Shown here: positions 16,531-25,571 of the stretch, in pieces | Position numbering within the stretch: position 1 is the first letter of the stretch | How the letters are laid out: each line of letters starts with the position of its first letter | From: SYOC01 sp964441775 | GTDB taxonomy: Bacteria > Desulfobacterota > Binatia > Bin18 | Assembly: GCA_964441775.1 (NCBI GenBank) | Contig: CAYTVL010000001.1 | Span: 186,001-250,000 of the forward strand | Length of the DNA: 64,000 nt | Direction: 5' to 3' | Notes under the pieces: generated by a model | Database searches by the model: none | Seen by the model: only the letters and a program-made list of their open reading frames with translations | Told to the model about the DNA's origin: nothing | Translations under genes and position numbers: made by a program

Positions 16531-18051
16531 ATGAAAGCATTTTGGCCGCAGAGGCGCAGAATGTTGATGACGACACTCTGCGCAGGCGTCCTGTTGAGCG
16601 AGACACCGTCGCTCTTTGCTCTTGACCTTTTTAGCTCTCCCAAGAGTGGAGAGCAAAGCGCTCCAACTCCTGACCGAGGGGGCTCCCTGCCCTCACTGGC
16701 GGAAACAGCCAAGAACGCCTCTCCCGCCGTTGTCAACATTTCCACTACACAAAAAACGGAGCGTCGCCGTTCTCCACGCATGAACCCTATGCCGGGACCA
16801 GGCCCGGGGCCTGGACCGGGGCCTGGTCCCAGTCCCTTCGGCGGCGAGGACCCGTTTGAAGAGTTTTTCCGTCGCTTTTTTCCGGATCGTCCGCCTCCTG
16901 GACAAGCGCGGAGCCTAGGCTCTGGCTTCATCATCAGTGAAGATGGCTACATTATTACGAATAACCACGTTGTCGGCGAGGCGGATAAAATCACCGTTCG
17001 ACTCTCTGATAAGGAAGAGTATGAAGCAAAAGTGATCGGCTCGGATGAAAAAACCGACATTGCGCTGATTAAAATCAACGTGAAACACACCCTGCCAACC
17101 GTACCGCTCGGGAAATCCGCTCCGCTGCAAGTCGGCGATTGGGTGCTTGCGATTGGCAACCCGTTTGGTCTGGAACAAACAGTAACGGCTGGCATCGTGA
17201 GCGCGAAGGGCCGCGTCATCGGCGCTGGTCCCTATGATGACTTTATCCAAACAGACGCCTCGATTAACCCGGGGAACTCGGGCGGACCCTTGTTGAATCT
17301 CAAAGGCGAAGTCGTCGGAATCAACTCGGCCATTTTCAGTCAAGGCGGCGGCAACATCGGCATCGGGTTCGCCATTCCCATCGACATGGCCAAAGCAATT
17401 GTCTCGCAGCTCAAAGAAAAAGGAAAAGTCACACGCGGCTGGCTGGGAGTGGCAATTCAGTCCGTCACGCCCGAGTTAGCAAAATCGTTTGGCCTCAAAG
17501 AGCCGCTTGGAGCACTCGTCGCGGAAGTCACCAAAGATGGGCCTGCGGAGAAGTCTGGTATTGAACGAGGCGACGTGATCATCGCCTTTAACGGCGGGAC
17601 TGTGAAAGACTCGCACGAGCTCCCTGCCCTCGTCGCTCGTACCCCAGTCGGGGAGAAGGCAGAAGTAACGATTCTCCACAACGGAAAAGAAAAAACCGTC
17701 TCCGTGAAACTGGGCGAGTTGACGGACCAGCAAGCTAAGGCGTCGAGCTCGGAAGAGAGTGGAGAAAGTTGGGGCATGACGGTTTCCGCCATCACTTCAG
17801 ACGCGGCTCGTCGCTTCCAGTTGGAGCGCAATCAGAAAGGTGTCGTAGTCACTGAGATCGAGCCAGGGAGTGCGGCTGAGACTGCTGGCATCCAAGCTGG
17901 CGACATCATCGAAGAAGTGAATCGTCAGCCAGTTGATTCAGTTGATTCTTTCAATAAGGCAATGGCCGCAGCAAAAGATAAGGAAACCCTGCTCTTATTA
18001 GCCAAGCGTGGAAACGCAACCTCGTTCTTCGCCCTGCGAAAGCAAGGGTAG
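16531..18051 (+). CDS. Do family periplasmic serine endoprotease (DegP/DegQ type)
   Basis: A 506-residue HtrA protease for envelope protein quality control. ATG 16531 follows AAGGAAGG; the frame upstream to 16486 would break the signal peptide. Order: signal region MLMTTLCAGVLLSETPSLFA; a Pro-Gly tract at about 88-102; trypsin-like domain with triad His in ITNNHVVG, Asp in KTDIALIK and Ser in NPGNSGGPL; PDZ1 around 290-380 (GWLGVAIQSV); PDZ2 around 410-500 (GVVVTEIEPGSAAETAGIQAGD). All catalytic residues are intact. A strong terminator follows. DegP and DegQ cannot be told apart here. Confidence 0.95.
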   Translation: MKAFWPQRRRMLMTTLCAGVLLSETPSLFALDLFSSPKSGEQSAPTPDRGGSLPSLAETAKNASPAVVNISTTQKTERRRSPRMNPMPGPGPGPGPGPGPSPFGGEDPFEEFFRRFFPDRPPPGQARSLGSGFIISEDGYIITNNHVVGEADKITVRLSDKEEYEAKVIGSDEKTDIALIKINVKHTLPTVPLGKSAPLQVGDWVLAIGNPFGLEQTVTAGIVSAKGRVIGAGPYDDFIQTDASINPGNSGGPLLNLKGEVVGINSAIFSQGGGNIGIGFAIPIDMAKAIVSQLKEKGKVTRGWLGVAIQSVTPELAKSFGLKEPLGALVAEVTKDGPAEKSGIERGDVIIAFNGGTVKDSHELPALVARTPVGEKAEVTILHNGKEKTVSVKLGELTDQQAKASSSEESGESWGMTVSAITSDAARRFQLERNQKGVVVTEIEPGSAAETAGIQAGDIIEEVNRQPVDSVDSFNKAMAAAKDKETLLLLAKRGNATSFFALRKQG

Positions 18052-18056
18052 ACAAA

Positions 18057-18105
18057 AACAGAAGGGGGAGAAGCGATGTGAAAAGCTTCTCCCTTCTGTT
18101 TTTCT
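18057..18105 (+). terminator. terminator after the Do protease gene
   Basis: GAAGGGGGAGAAGC (18061-18074) pairs, with a two-G bulge, with GCTTCTCCCTTC (18085-18096), followed by TGTTTTTCTT. A flanking A-run also pairs with the T-run, so it may work in both directions for the convergent gene. Confidence 0.75.
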
Positions 18106-18120
18106 TGCCCGCTTTAGGAG

Positions 18121-18564
18121 TTAACACTCCACAGCAAAATGTTCGGCTACACCGTTTGCGTAGGTGATTTTCTTTGGCGCTATACACACCATCCGCAAGG
18201 TATCGTAACTGAAAAACGGTTCTTCAAAAGGATTTTTCTTAAGAAAAATCTCTCGCACGCCTTGCCATTCAGGGTTCTGCTTTGGCACTTCTCGTGCTAT
18301 CCTCTGAATCGACACGCGCACCACTTGCAAGGTTTTGACATCGCCTTGATCTCGATCGTCCACCACAAGGCAAACCTGCGGACGTTTCAGAATATTTTGA
18401 AACTTAGGCGCACTCTCCACCATGATGAGAATGAGATCGAGATCCGAGGTTTCCGCAAATGCCTGCATGGTGGCGGTGGGCCACTCTTCGCCTTGAGTCG
18501 AAATAACCAGGACCCGCCCTTTCGCGAGCAGGGCGGCAATTTTCTGTTTTTGTTCGGCATCCAT
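18121..18564 (-). CDS. pyridoxamine 5'-phosphate oxidase-like FMN-binding protein
   Basis: A 147-residue split-barrel protein of the PNPOx-like superfamily: opening helix then GRVLVISTQGEEWPTATMQAFAE, and LILIMVESAPKFQNILKRPQVCLVVDD. These match the FMN-binding strands and the substrate-strand pair. True PNPOx C-terminal signatures are missing, so pyridoxal synthesis is unlikely; many relatives bind FMN, heme or F420. No clear SD before the ATG. Convergent with the Do protease gene. Confidence 0.65.
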   Translation of the reverse strand: MDAEQKQKIAALLAKGRVLVISTQGEEWPTATMQAFAETSDLDLILIMVESAPKFQNILKRPQVCLVVDDRDQGDVKTLQVVRVSIQRIAREVPKQNPEWQGVREIFLKKNPFEEPFFSYDTLRMVCIAPKKITYANGVAEHFAVEC

Positions 18565-18636
18565 GATCGTTACTGATCGTTACTTTCGAGAGCGTCTGGA
18601 GCAAGAAAAGCAGCAGCTCTTCACGCTCCCCATCGC

Positions 18637-19974
18637 TTAGGCCACAGGCTCTTCTTCCGTTTCCGGAGACAGTGACGACTCGATGCCAGCCCGGCGCAAC
18701 ATTTCCCTCAACGTAAACGTTTCTCGCGTCGCTTCATTTTCAGGGGCGATGCCCAGCCGACTCATGATAGAAGTAATCGTTTCGCTTTCCCGGTCCAACA
18801 AGCGTAGCACGCTTTCCGTCAACCGTTTGGCCGTTTCGTGAATTCTCCAACTTGCGGAGAGATACCCGACAACTTTATCAAGGGCGTCGGCTTGACTCTC
18901 TCCGAGCACGACTTCTAGCGGATATCCTTTTTGGCGAATCGTGAGCAACAGCCCCATAGGGATTTCAATCTCCCCGGTTTCATAGCTGGTAATTTGGCGC
19001 TGGCTGTAGCCGCCAAAGGTTTGCCCGAAGATCGCTTGGGTGAGACCCAATTTTTGCCGGAACCGTCGCAAGTTCATGCCAAGATCTTTGGGTCGGATTT
19101 CTCGTCCTTGCAACTGTTCGCTCATGCGCTTCCGCTCAGTAATGTCTTGCCCCGCCCCATAGATGCGCACCACGCGTTGCTGTTCTCTATCCCAGACCGG
19201 ACGCAAAGTTTCGTGCAGCCACCGCACTTCGCCACTCTTGGCAATAATGCGAAACTCACAGGTCTGCTCTTGCCCAGAGAGCACAGCCTCACGATGCTGT
19301 TGAAGCACAGTTGAATCCTCTGGATGAGGAAGCTTCTTCCAGCCACTGCGATCCAGCATTTCCTCCATTGTCAGGCCGCTAATACGGGAGAAAGAAGGGC
19401 TCATCCATTCCAAGGCCAACGTTTTTCCCTGGTGGACTTGGAACACAAAGGCGTAATCAGAGGCGAGATCAGCAATGGTCCGATATCGCTCTTCGCTTTC
19501 GCGAAGCTGCTCTTCAATCTTCTTCTGCTTCGTGACATCAAAACAAAGCGCAACAAGCAACTTGCGACCAGAAGAGAGCGTGAGCGGAAACTTCAGCGAC
19601 ATCCACTGAAGCGCGCCACCTCCTCCTTCAGTGGTCTCATCAAACTTGGAGACAGCGTTCGTCATCAGCGCCGTGAGATCGTGTTCCCGCAGCTGACGAG
19701 CAAGGTGAGCGGGAAAGAGATCAGCATCGGTCTTGCCTAGCAGACGAGGGAAGTGCCGTTCCATTGCTTTATTCGCATACACATACCTTCCCTCTTCATC
19801 TTTGAGAACCGCACAGACGCTATTGCTCTCCAGGAGGCGCTGAAGAAATTCGTTGTTTTGCGCTAATTCTTCCTCCAAGCGTTTTCGGTCAACGCTCGCT
19901 ACAGCTGCCGGATGCGCCTTCGCAGTAGGCCGAGACGATGCCTTTTTATGTTGTACTTTTTTTGCCCCTGCCAT
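18637..19974 (-). CDS. PAS-PAS-XRE transcriptional regulator
   Basis: A 445-residue protein. A basic Ala/Lys-rich start is followed by PAS1 (about 35-150; EFLQRLLESNSVCAVLKDEEGRYV, closing FDVTKQKKIEEQL) and PAS2 with PAC motif (about 160-290; LASDYAFVFQ and RIYGAGQDITERKR). Next comes a cro/C1-type HTH near 305-365 (LRRFRQKLGLTQAIFG and YSQRQITSYETGEIEIP), then a helical C-terminal region. The HTH recognition region is SQRQITSYE. SD GGGAGGAAG precedes the ATG. Sensory PAS domains feeding an XRE head is an uncommon one-component layout. Ligand unknown; a redox or small-molecule sensor is possible. Confidence 0.8.
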   Translation of the reverse strand: MAGAKKVQHKKASSRPTAKAHPAAVASVDRKRLEEELAQNNEFLQRLLESNSVCAVLKDEEGRYVYANKAMERHFPRLLGKTDADLFPAHLARQLREHDLTALMTNAVSKFDETTEGGGGALQWMSLKFPLTLSSGRKLLVALCFDVTKQKKIEEQLRESEERYRTIADLASDYAFVFQVHQGKTLALEWMSPSFSRISGLTMEEMLDRSGWKKLPHPEDSTVLQQHREAVLSGQEQTCEFRIIAKSGEVRWLHETLRPVWDREQQRVVRIYGAGQDITERKRMSEQLQGREIRPKDLGMNLRRFRQKLGLTQAIFGQTFGGYSQRQITSYETGEIEIPMGLLLTIRQKGYPLEVVLGESQADALDKVVGYLSASWRIHETAKRLTESVLRLLDRESETITSIMSRLGIAPENEATRETFTLREMLRRAGIESSLSPETEEEPVA

Positions 19975-20167
19975 AGGCTTTCTTCCTCCCTGGTTATCAG
20001 CGCCCCCCCCTGCGCCAAGAATTTTTCAGTACCGTAACAGAATGTCCATCCAACAAAAAGGGAGGGAAAATTATAGTACCGAAAAATATCTGGTTACGCA
20101 CCTGCCTACTGAGGGAAAACCTTTGCTCAGCACTTAGAGTCTGTCCGACCCATCCCCAGACTCGGTC

Positions 20168-20548
20168 CTATGCCGCTTGCTTGAAGGGAGGAAGCAAGGG
20201 CTCATCGCGCCATTTCCGTAATCCCCTTCGCAGATAGTCAGGATCGATGCCGAGCACGTAGCAAATACTCACAAAGCTACAAAACCACGTTGGGTCATCC
20301 CGCCAGATCCAATCTTCAGCCTCGTGAAAAAGTCGGCGACCACGCCGCCCAGTAGCCGTCGCGTATTTCATATATACGTTCACAGCATTCTCCAGCACCG
20401 CCCAGAGTAAACGACACTCAGGCTGTTTTTGAATACGCTCGGCTACCGCTGGCGGGGGCACGGAGAGAAAAAACAGCGGGGCGCTATCTAATCCGAATTG
20501 TTGTCCTTCCATAAAAGCCAGTTTCTCCTGCAAGCCACGATTTTCCAT
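20168..20548 (-). CDS. conserved hypothetical protein
   Basis: A 126-residue protein starting at ATG 20548 behind AAGGGG; a TTG at 20578 would add ten mainly basic residues. The C-terminal part has a recognisable conserved block, FHEAEDWIWRDDPTWFCSF then ICYVLGIDPDYLRRGLRKW. I recall this from hypothetical proteins of several uncultured and deltaproteobacterial genomes, where the last part looks like a helix-turn-helix-sized segment. No function assigned. Confidence 0.6.
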   Translation of the reverse strand: MENRGLQEKLAFMEGQQFGLDSAPLFFLSVPPPAVAERIQKQPECRLLWAVLENAVNVYMKYATATGRRGRRLFHEAEDWIWRDDPTWFCSFVSICYVLGIDPDYLRRGLRKWRDEPLLPPFKQAA

Positions 20549-20833
20549 CAACCCCTTTTTCTTCTTTACTCTAGCCAAAGAAGACGAGGCGAAACCAATC
20601 TCCTCTGTTGTTGTCCCAAGCCGTGGCCGTGTCCCAGGAACAACAAGATAGAGAGAAAAACAAGAAACGTATAAAATTAGACGCCAAGAGCAACGCCGTA
20701 TTCATGGCGCTCCCTGGATCAAGGAGGCTCGAAGTAAACAGCAAAGAAGCGAGTTTGTAACTTCTTGTGAAGCGTCTTTTGCTCAGGGGTCAACGCTAGC
20801 CCTAAGCAAAACGACTACAAAGTCAACGCTTAT

Positions 20834-21193
20834 TTATGCGCTTTTTCGACGCAACGCCGCTGAAGCAATTTCATCAATTTGCGCGGCCAAGCGATCGTGT
20901 AAACTATTGCACACCACTTCGCAGAGCTCGAAAACGGTCTCGTCAGCAATCTCATAGTACACGTTCAGCCCCTCTTTGCGCCGTCTGACGATCCCGGCCT
21001 GTTGCAGGAGGCCGAGATGTTTGGACACGTTCGCTTGCAAGGCGTCGATCGCTGCCATGATCTCCGAGACCGCCAGCTCACCATCCCACAAGGCATGTAA
21101 AATCTTCAGTCGCGTTGGTTCAGCCAACACTTTGAAGCGGTCGGCAATCATGCGGAGGGCGGCATCGGACAATTCTTTTCTCGGTTTTCCCAT
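20834..21193 (-). CDS. ArsR/SmtB family repressor of the sulfur operon
   Basis: A 119-residue winged-helix repressor starting at ATG 21193 (AAGGGA upstream; the frame runs on to 21226). The HTH is SEIMAAIDALQANVSKHLGLLQQAGIV, followed by the wing RRRKEGLNVYYEI. It is divergent from a sulfide/persulfide gene set, as are BigR and SqrR. Its only two Cys are C91 and C95 in FELCEVVCNSL. The widely spaced Cys pair of BigR/SqrR is therefore not present, and metal-site motifs such as ELCVCDL are also absent. It probably represses the divergent operon through the palindrome at 21234-21251. Confidence 0.85.
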   Translation of the reverse strand: MGKPRKELSDAALRMIADRFKVLAEPTRLKILHALWDGELAVSEIMAAIDALQANVSKHLGLLQQAGIVRRRKEGLNVYYEIADETVFELCEVVCNSLHDRLAAQIDEIASAALRRKSA

Positions 21194-21212
21194 CGCTGAT
21201 CCCTTGGACCTC

Positions 21213-21251
21213 TTGACATAAAACAACTATATCACTAAACAGCAATTTAGT
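21213..21251. promoter_or_regulatory. operator/promoter region between arsR-type gene and sulfur operon
   Basis: Inverted repeat ACTAAA (21234-21239), 6-base spacer, TTTAGT (21246-21251), with partly matching flanks. It overlaps the expected -10 area behind a consensus TTGACA at 21213-21218 for the rightward operon. Such 12-2-12 like AT-rich palindromes are typical ArsR-family operators. The leftward gene starts 20 bases from the TTGACA, so one bound repressor could control both directions. Confidence 0.6.
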
Positions 21252-21333
21252 TATACAGAGAAGGAGGACGTTAGGCAAGCAAAAGGCGAACCTTTCGCAC
21301 GACTTTTTAGTAGAATGGGGCAAAGGACCAGGA

Positions 21334-21750
21334 ATGACGCATTTTACTCCCGTGGCTTCTCTCGTAGGCGGCATGCTCATCGGCTTGAGCGGGGCGGCGC
21401 TGCTGTTATTCAATGGCAAAATTGCCGGCATCAGCGGCATCCTCGGCGGAATGTTGAGTCCGATCAAACACGACACGCTTTGGCGCCTGCTGTTCGTTAC
21501 CGGCTTACTGAGCGGTGGATTGCTCGTGCATTGGTCTTCCCCGCAGGCTTTTGTCATTGCCATCAGCCGGTCCCCTGGCGCCCTAGTTCTCGCCGGGCTG
21601 CTTGTGGGGTTCGGCACGCGGCTCGGCAATGGCTGCACCAGTGGACACGGCATCTGTGGAATAAGCCGCCTGTCGCCCCGCTCGATCACTGCCACCCTCA
21701 CGTTCATCGTAACTGGGGTGATCACGGTGTTCGCTCTTCACCATATGTGA
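21334..21750 (+). CDS. YeeE/YedE sulfur-transport half protein A (PmpA-like)
   Basis: A 138-residue membrane protein with about four transmembrane segments. The characteristic Cys motif GFGTRLGNGCTSGHGICGI is near residue 90. YeeE/YedE proteins move thiosulfate or related sulfur compounds through conserved Cys; PmpA/PmpB split forms occur beside sulfide-responsive ArsR regulators. The partner half follows after 11 bases. Starts at ATG 21334, with AGGACCAGGA just upstream. Confidence 0.85.
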   Translation: MTHFTPVASLVGGMLIGLSGAALLLFNGKIAGISGILGGMLSPIKHDTLWRLLFVTGLLSGGLLVHWSSPQAFVIAISRSPGALVLAGLLVGFGTRLGNGCTSGHGICGISRLSPRSITATLTFIVTGVITVFALHHM

Positions 21751-21761
21751 GGGAACGCACT

Positions 21762-22220
21762 ATGAATATTTTGTTGACATCTTTTGTTTCGGGTCTGGTC
21801 TTCGCCCTTGGTTTGGGCATAAGCGGGATGACCCAACCCGCAAAAGTGATCGCCTTTCTCGATATTGCCGGCAACTGGGATCCAAGTCTCGCTTTTGTCA
21901 TGATCGGCGCCATCGTCGTGTACGCACCCCTGTATCGCCTCATCCGTCGCCTCCCCTCGCCACTTTTTTCCTCGACTTTTGCGCTTCCGACACGAAAGGA
22001 TATCGACCGACGGTTGTTGGGAGGCGCCGCCCTATTTGGCGTTGGTTGGGGACTTGGAGGATTCTGCCCCGGCCCAGCACTCGCTTCACTCGCGGGGGGA
22101 GAGACTTCGGTGCTACTTTTCGTCGCATCGATGCTGGCGGGTATGTACCTGTACAAGTTGATGGAAACTGCGAAACCACACCAGGCCACGGCGCCACACC
22201 AGGCCCCAGCATCAGCTTAA
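21762..22220 (+). CDS. YeeE/YedE sulfur-transport half protein B (PmpB-like)
   Basis: A 152-residue membrane protein, the second half of the split transporter: FVSGLVFALGLGISGMTQPAKVIAFLDI at the N-terminus and GVGWGLGGFCPGPALASLA with the conserved Cys near residue 104. The ATG at 21762 is behind TGAGGGA formed by the end of the preceding gene. The frame is open further upstream, but that overlaps the A half. Together A and B should make one transporter for a reduced sulfur species. Confidence 0.85.
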   Translation: MNILLTSFVSGLVFALGLGISGMTQPAKVIAFLDIAGNWDPSLAFVMIGAIVVYAPLYRLIRRLPSPLFSSTFALPTRKDIDRRLLGGAALFGVGWGLGGFCPGPALASLAGGETSVLLFVASMLAGMYLYKLMETAKPHQATAPHQAPASA

Positions 22221-22274
22221 CGCGCCCGCACGAGTCTTTTGTTGCTATTCTTGCCTTTATCAAGGAGGAGCGTC

Positions 22275-23321
22275 ATGCTGTTTCGGGAACTGAATCGCGG
22301 CAAATGTAAGACCTATCTGATCGCTTGCGAAGAGACGCACAAAGCCGCACTCATCGACCCTATTAAAGATAAAGTCGAGCGCTACTTAGCTTCGTTGGCA
22401 TACTTCGGTTGTCAACTGGAAGCAATTATCGACACCCATACTCACGCTGACCACCGAACAGCGAGCTGGGAATTGCACGATATCACCGGCGCGCCGGTAA
22501 TTATGCACCGACGCGCCCCAGCGCCCCATGTCGATATCCACATCGAAGATGGCGCAACTATCTCAGTCGGCACGGTGCGATTGCGGGCCTTTCACACCCC
22601 AGGGCATACACCCGACGGCATCAGCCTCTACGCAACAGGGCGAATCTTCACTGGCGATACCCTCTTGATTCACGGCACGGGTCGGACCGACTTTGCCGGT
22701 GGGGATGCTGGCGAACAATATGATGCAATTACGCATAAACTCTTCTCTCTGCCAGACGAAACCCTCGTGTTTCCAGCTCACGACTACCGCGGACATACTC
22801 AGTCCACCATCGGTGAAGAGAAGCGCACTAACCCACGAGTGGCGGGACGCACCCGACAAGCGTACGTCGATTTGATGAACAATCTGGGCCTCCCCCTTCC
22901 CCAGGGCATTCAGGAATCTCTCCAGCCGAACCAGTCCGCCATCGAGGACGATTCGGTCGCGTTTCCCACCCTGGCCGAACTGAATAGTGTCCGGCAAGTC
23001 TCAGCCCAAGAAGTGCAGCTCCATCTGCGTCATACCCCGGGGCCACTGCGTCCGTTACTGCTGGATGTACGAGAGCCTGAGGAATTTACCGGCGAACTGG
23101 GACACATTTCAGGCAGCCTCTTAATTCCGCTCAAAGAATTACCGGCGCGCAGCAAAGAGATTGAGGCGTACAAAACTCGCGACATCATCGTTATCTGTCG
23201 GGCCGGAGTGCGGAGCACAACGGCAGGAGCCCTTCTGACCGGGCTCGGCTTCGAACATGTCTCCAATCTCAAAGGTGGTATGCTGGACTGGAACGATCAA
23301 CGTTTGCCAGTGGAGCGATAA
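22275..23321 (+). CDS. persulfide dioxygenase-rhodanese fusion
   Basis: A 348-residue two-domain enzyme behind a strong SD (AAGGAGGAG). Residues 1-230 are an ETHE1-type MBL domain: IDTHTHADHRTASWEL, FHTPGHTPDGISLY, FTGDTLLIHGTGRTDF and FPAHDYRG carry the mononuclear-Fe ligands. Residues about 245-348 are a rhodanese domain (LLDVREPEEFTGELGHISGS) with catalytic Cys in VICRAGVRST. Known fusions of this kind oxidise glutathione or other persulfides to sulfite and handle sulfur transfer to thiosulfate. The setting, with an ArsR regulator and YeeE halves, fits sulfide/persulfide detoxification. Confidence 0.9.
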   Translation: MLFRELNRGKCKTYLIACEETHKAALIDPIKDKVERYLASLAYFGCQLEAIIDTHTHADHRTASWELHDITGAPVIMHRRAPAPHVDIHIEDGATISVGTVRLRAFHTPGHTPDGISLYATGRIFTGDTLLIHGTGRTDFAGGDAGEQYDAITHKLFSLPDETLVFPAHDYRGHTQSTIGEEKRTNPRVAGRTRQAYVDLMNNLGLPLPQGIQESLQPNQSAIEDDSVAFPTLAELNSVRQVSAQEVQLHLRHTPGPLRPLLLDVREPEEFTGELGHISGSLLIPLKELPARSKEIEAYKTRDIIVICRAGVRSTTAGALLTGLGFEHVSNLKGGMLDWNDQRLPVER

Positions 23322-23529
23322 GCGCCGTTTCGACGGGTTGCAGGCAAACAACATGAGCACGGCAACCGACCCGGAGGCATCCCCACAGTAGTCGAAACTG
23401 CAATTGGCTACTTTGTCATGAAGACCTGGGGAACCGAAGGCATTCGCTCAGGAATGATAAGTTGTCGTTCTCATGTGGCTCGCTGGAAAGACGATCGGTA
23501 CAGTGGACCCCCACGAGCGGCACGATAGG

Positions 23530-25326
23530 ATGAAATCGTTAACCTCGATGAAGCGGTATTTCCCTTTCCTTGATTTACGCTCATATCGTGCGGAATTCCT
23601 GTGGCGAGATTTCCTGGCCAGCGTCTCGGTCGTCTTTCTCGATGTCCCTCAAGGCGTCGCCTACGCTATGATTGCGGGCCTCCCTCCAGTGATGGGACTG
23701 TACGCCGCCGCGATACCGGCGATTGTCGGTGCGCTCTTTCGTAGCTCACGCTACGTGGTCACAGGCCCAACCAATGCGCTGAGCCTCCTTGTCGGCAGTG
23801 CGGTGGCTAGTCAAGTTATGCAAGGCGGGGCTTCCCCTTTGGAGGTCGGTGTGACCTTGGCCTTCATGGTTGGCGCTTTGCAATTGCTGGCCGGTCTCCT
23901 GCGTCTTGATGTCGTAGCGGATTATATTTCTCAACCAGTTGTCCGTGGCTACATCACCGGCGCCGCCGTCCTCATCGTCATCGGTCAACTGCCCAATGTC
24001 GCTGGCACGAAAGGAGGTGAAGGGCATTTAGGCCAGGTCCTGCTGCCCTGGGCTATCGGGCTCTGGCACACGCATTGGCTCACCCTCGCCTTTGCCTGCG
24101 GCGCTTTGAGCATCATCGTCGGGCTGCGACGGGCAGTTCCTCATATACCAGGCTCCGCCCTCGTCATGCTGAGCAGTATTGTCATCAGCAAGATCTTTCA
24201 CCTCCATGATTTTGGCCTCAAACTCGTCAAAGACCTCGCGCCCATCCCCGCGGGGCTGCCTCCTTTCACCACCCCACATCTTTCGCTGTTAACTGGACTA
24301 GCACCCGCCGCCATCGCCTGCGCAGTGCTGTCGCTCGTTGAATCCAGCTCAGTAGCACGTGCGCTGGCTTCACAGAGCGGACAAAGGCTCGACCTGGCGG
24401 CCGAGTTCGCCGGGCAAGGCTTGGCGAACCTTGCAGCGGCGTTCTCGGGCGGATATCCAGTCAGCGGCAGTCTTGGACGTTCGATGTTGAACCAACGAGC
24501 CGGTTCGGCAAGTCGGTTGTCCGCCGTGTTCTGCGGCCTCCTCACCATTTCTATTTTGTTATTTCTCGGTCCACTGGTGGGAGAAACTCCCGTGGCCAGC
24601 CTAGCGGGATTATTGCTGGTATTGGCCAACGATCTCATCGATCGCGACCAAATCAAGTTGATTCTGCGCGGCACCAGAACGGACAAGGTCGCCTTTCTCG
24701 CCACGCTGCTCGGCGCGTGGACGCTACCGCTTGATCAGGCGATCTATCTCGGCGTCGGCATCAGCATTGTCATGTTCTTGCGACGAGTACGCATGTTGTC
24801 GGTTCGCGAAATGGTTATCGGAGAAAAAGGACGCTTTCGTGAAGTTGATCCTGATTCCTCGGAAGCGAGGCAATGGTGTACGGCCATCCGTATTCTCAAC
24901 CTTACGGGGCCGTTATTCTTCGCGGTCACTGGAGAACTCGAAAATGCCCTTGATCCGTTTCTTCGTGACTCTACCGTCCGAGTTGTGATCCTGCGTCTCC
25001 GGCAAGCGCACGATATCGACATTACTACCGCAACGGCGCTCGCCGCGACGGCGCGACGATTCGCAAGCACAGGACGCGTCCTCATTCTCTTGGGTCTGCG
25101 CCACTCCACCCAGGAACTCGTGGAGCGCAGCGGCCTTGCCGACCTGATTGGGCAAGAGAACATCTTCCCCGCCCAGGCAGGGTGGTTCACCGCGATGGAA
25201 GCCGCACTCCGACGAGCGCTGACCATCACGGGCGGGCATACGTGCGGTTCACACTGTCCTCTGGAAGAATATGTTGCCGCACAAGAAGAATTACGCTTAA
25301 CAGCCCAGACTACAATCGCGAGTTAG
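23530..25326 (+). CDS. SulP family anion permease with STAS domain
   Basis: A 598-residue membrane transporter from ATG 23530 (upstream frame to 23473; start not firmly fixed, no strong SD). The SulP core has the signature PQGVAYAMIAGLPPVMGLYAA near 45 and about 10-12 membrane segments up to residue 410. The C-terminal STAS domain follows (about 455-560; LNLTGPLFFAVTGELENAL, VVILRLRQAHDIDIT). A short tail contains HTCGSHCPLEEY. Family transports sulfate, bicarbonate or other anions. Position after the persulfide dioxygenase suggests export or import of sulfite/sulfate made by it, though 208 bases separate them. Confidence 0.88.
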   Translation: MKSLTSMKRYFPFLDLRSYRAEFLWRDFLASVSVVFLDVPQGVAYAMIAGLPPVMGLYAAAIPAIVGALFRSSRYVVTGPTNALSLLVGSAVASQVMQGGASPLEVGVTLAFMVGALQLLAGLLRLDVVADYISQPVVRGYITGAAVLIVIGQLPNVAGTKGGEGHLGQVLLPWAIGLWHTHWLTLAFACGALSIIVGLRRAVPHIPGSALVMLSSIVISKIFHLHDFGLKLVKDLAPIPAGLPPFTTPHLSLLTGLAPAAIACAVLSLVESSSVARALASQSGQRLDLAAEFAGQGLANLAAAFSGGYPVSGSLGRSMLNQRAGSASRLSAVFCGLLTISILLFLGPLVGETPVASLAGLLLVLANDLIDRDQIKLILRGTRTDKVAFLATLLGAWTLPLDQAIYLGVGISIVMFLRRVRMLSVREMVIGEKGRFREVDPDSSEARQWCTAIRILNLTGPLFFAVTGELENALDPFLRDSTVRVVILRLRQAHDIDITTATALAATARRFASTGRVLILLGLRHSTQELVERSGLADLIGQENIFPAQAGWFTAMEAALRRALTITGGHTCGSHCPLEEYVAAQEELRLTAQTTIAS

Positions 25327-25335
25327 AGGTTACGG

Positions 25336-25566
25336 TCAGGCGGACAGGGCGAAAACTTTGGCCACTTCGTCAGGCAATTCAATCGCGACAAAATACGCTG
25401 CTGGGTACAGATAATCTTCGCCCGATTCATCAATGACACGCAGATAGCCATCTTGCGCTGCTGCCTGATCCGGCAACACTTGATAGACTTTGCGGACCTC
25501 TAGATCATCGCAGCCTTCGTTTTTGATACAAAGGAAAAATTCTGCTTGAGATTTTCTTCGCTTCAT
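25336..25566 (-). CDS. small conserved hypothetical protein
   Basis: A 76-residue protein with the compact pattern FLCIKNEGCDDLEVRKVYQVLPD then GYLRVIDESGEDYLYPAAYFVAIELP. I recognise this as a widespread small family of unknown function whose members share DESGEDYLYP. The fold is probably a small SH3-like beta barrel, an inference from the strand-rich pattern. Ends 10 bases from the end of the convergent SulP gene. Confidence 0.65.
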   Translation of the reverse strand: MKRRKSQAEFFLCIKNEGCDDLEVRKVYQVLPDQAAAQDGYLRVIDESGEDYLYPAAYFVAIELPDEVAKVFALSA

Positions 25567-25571
25567 ACGTG

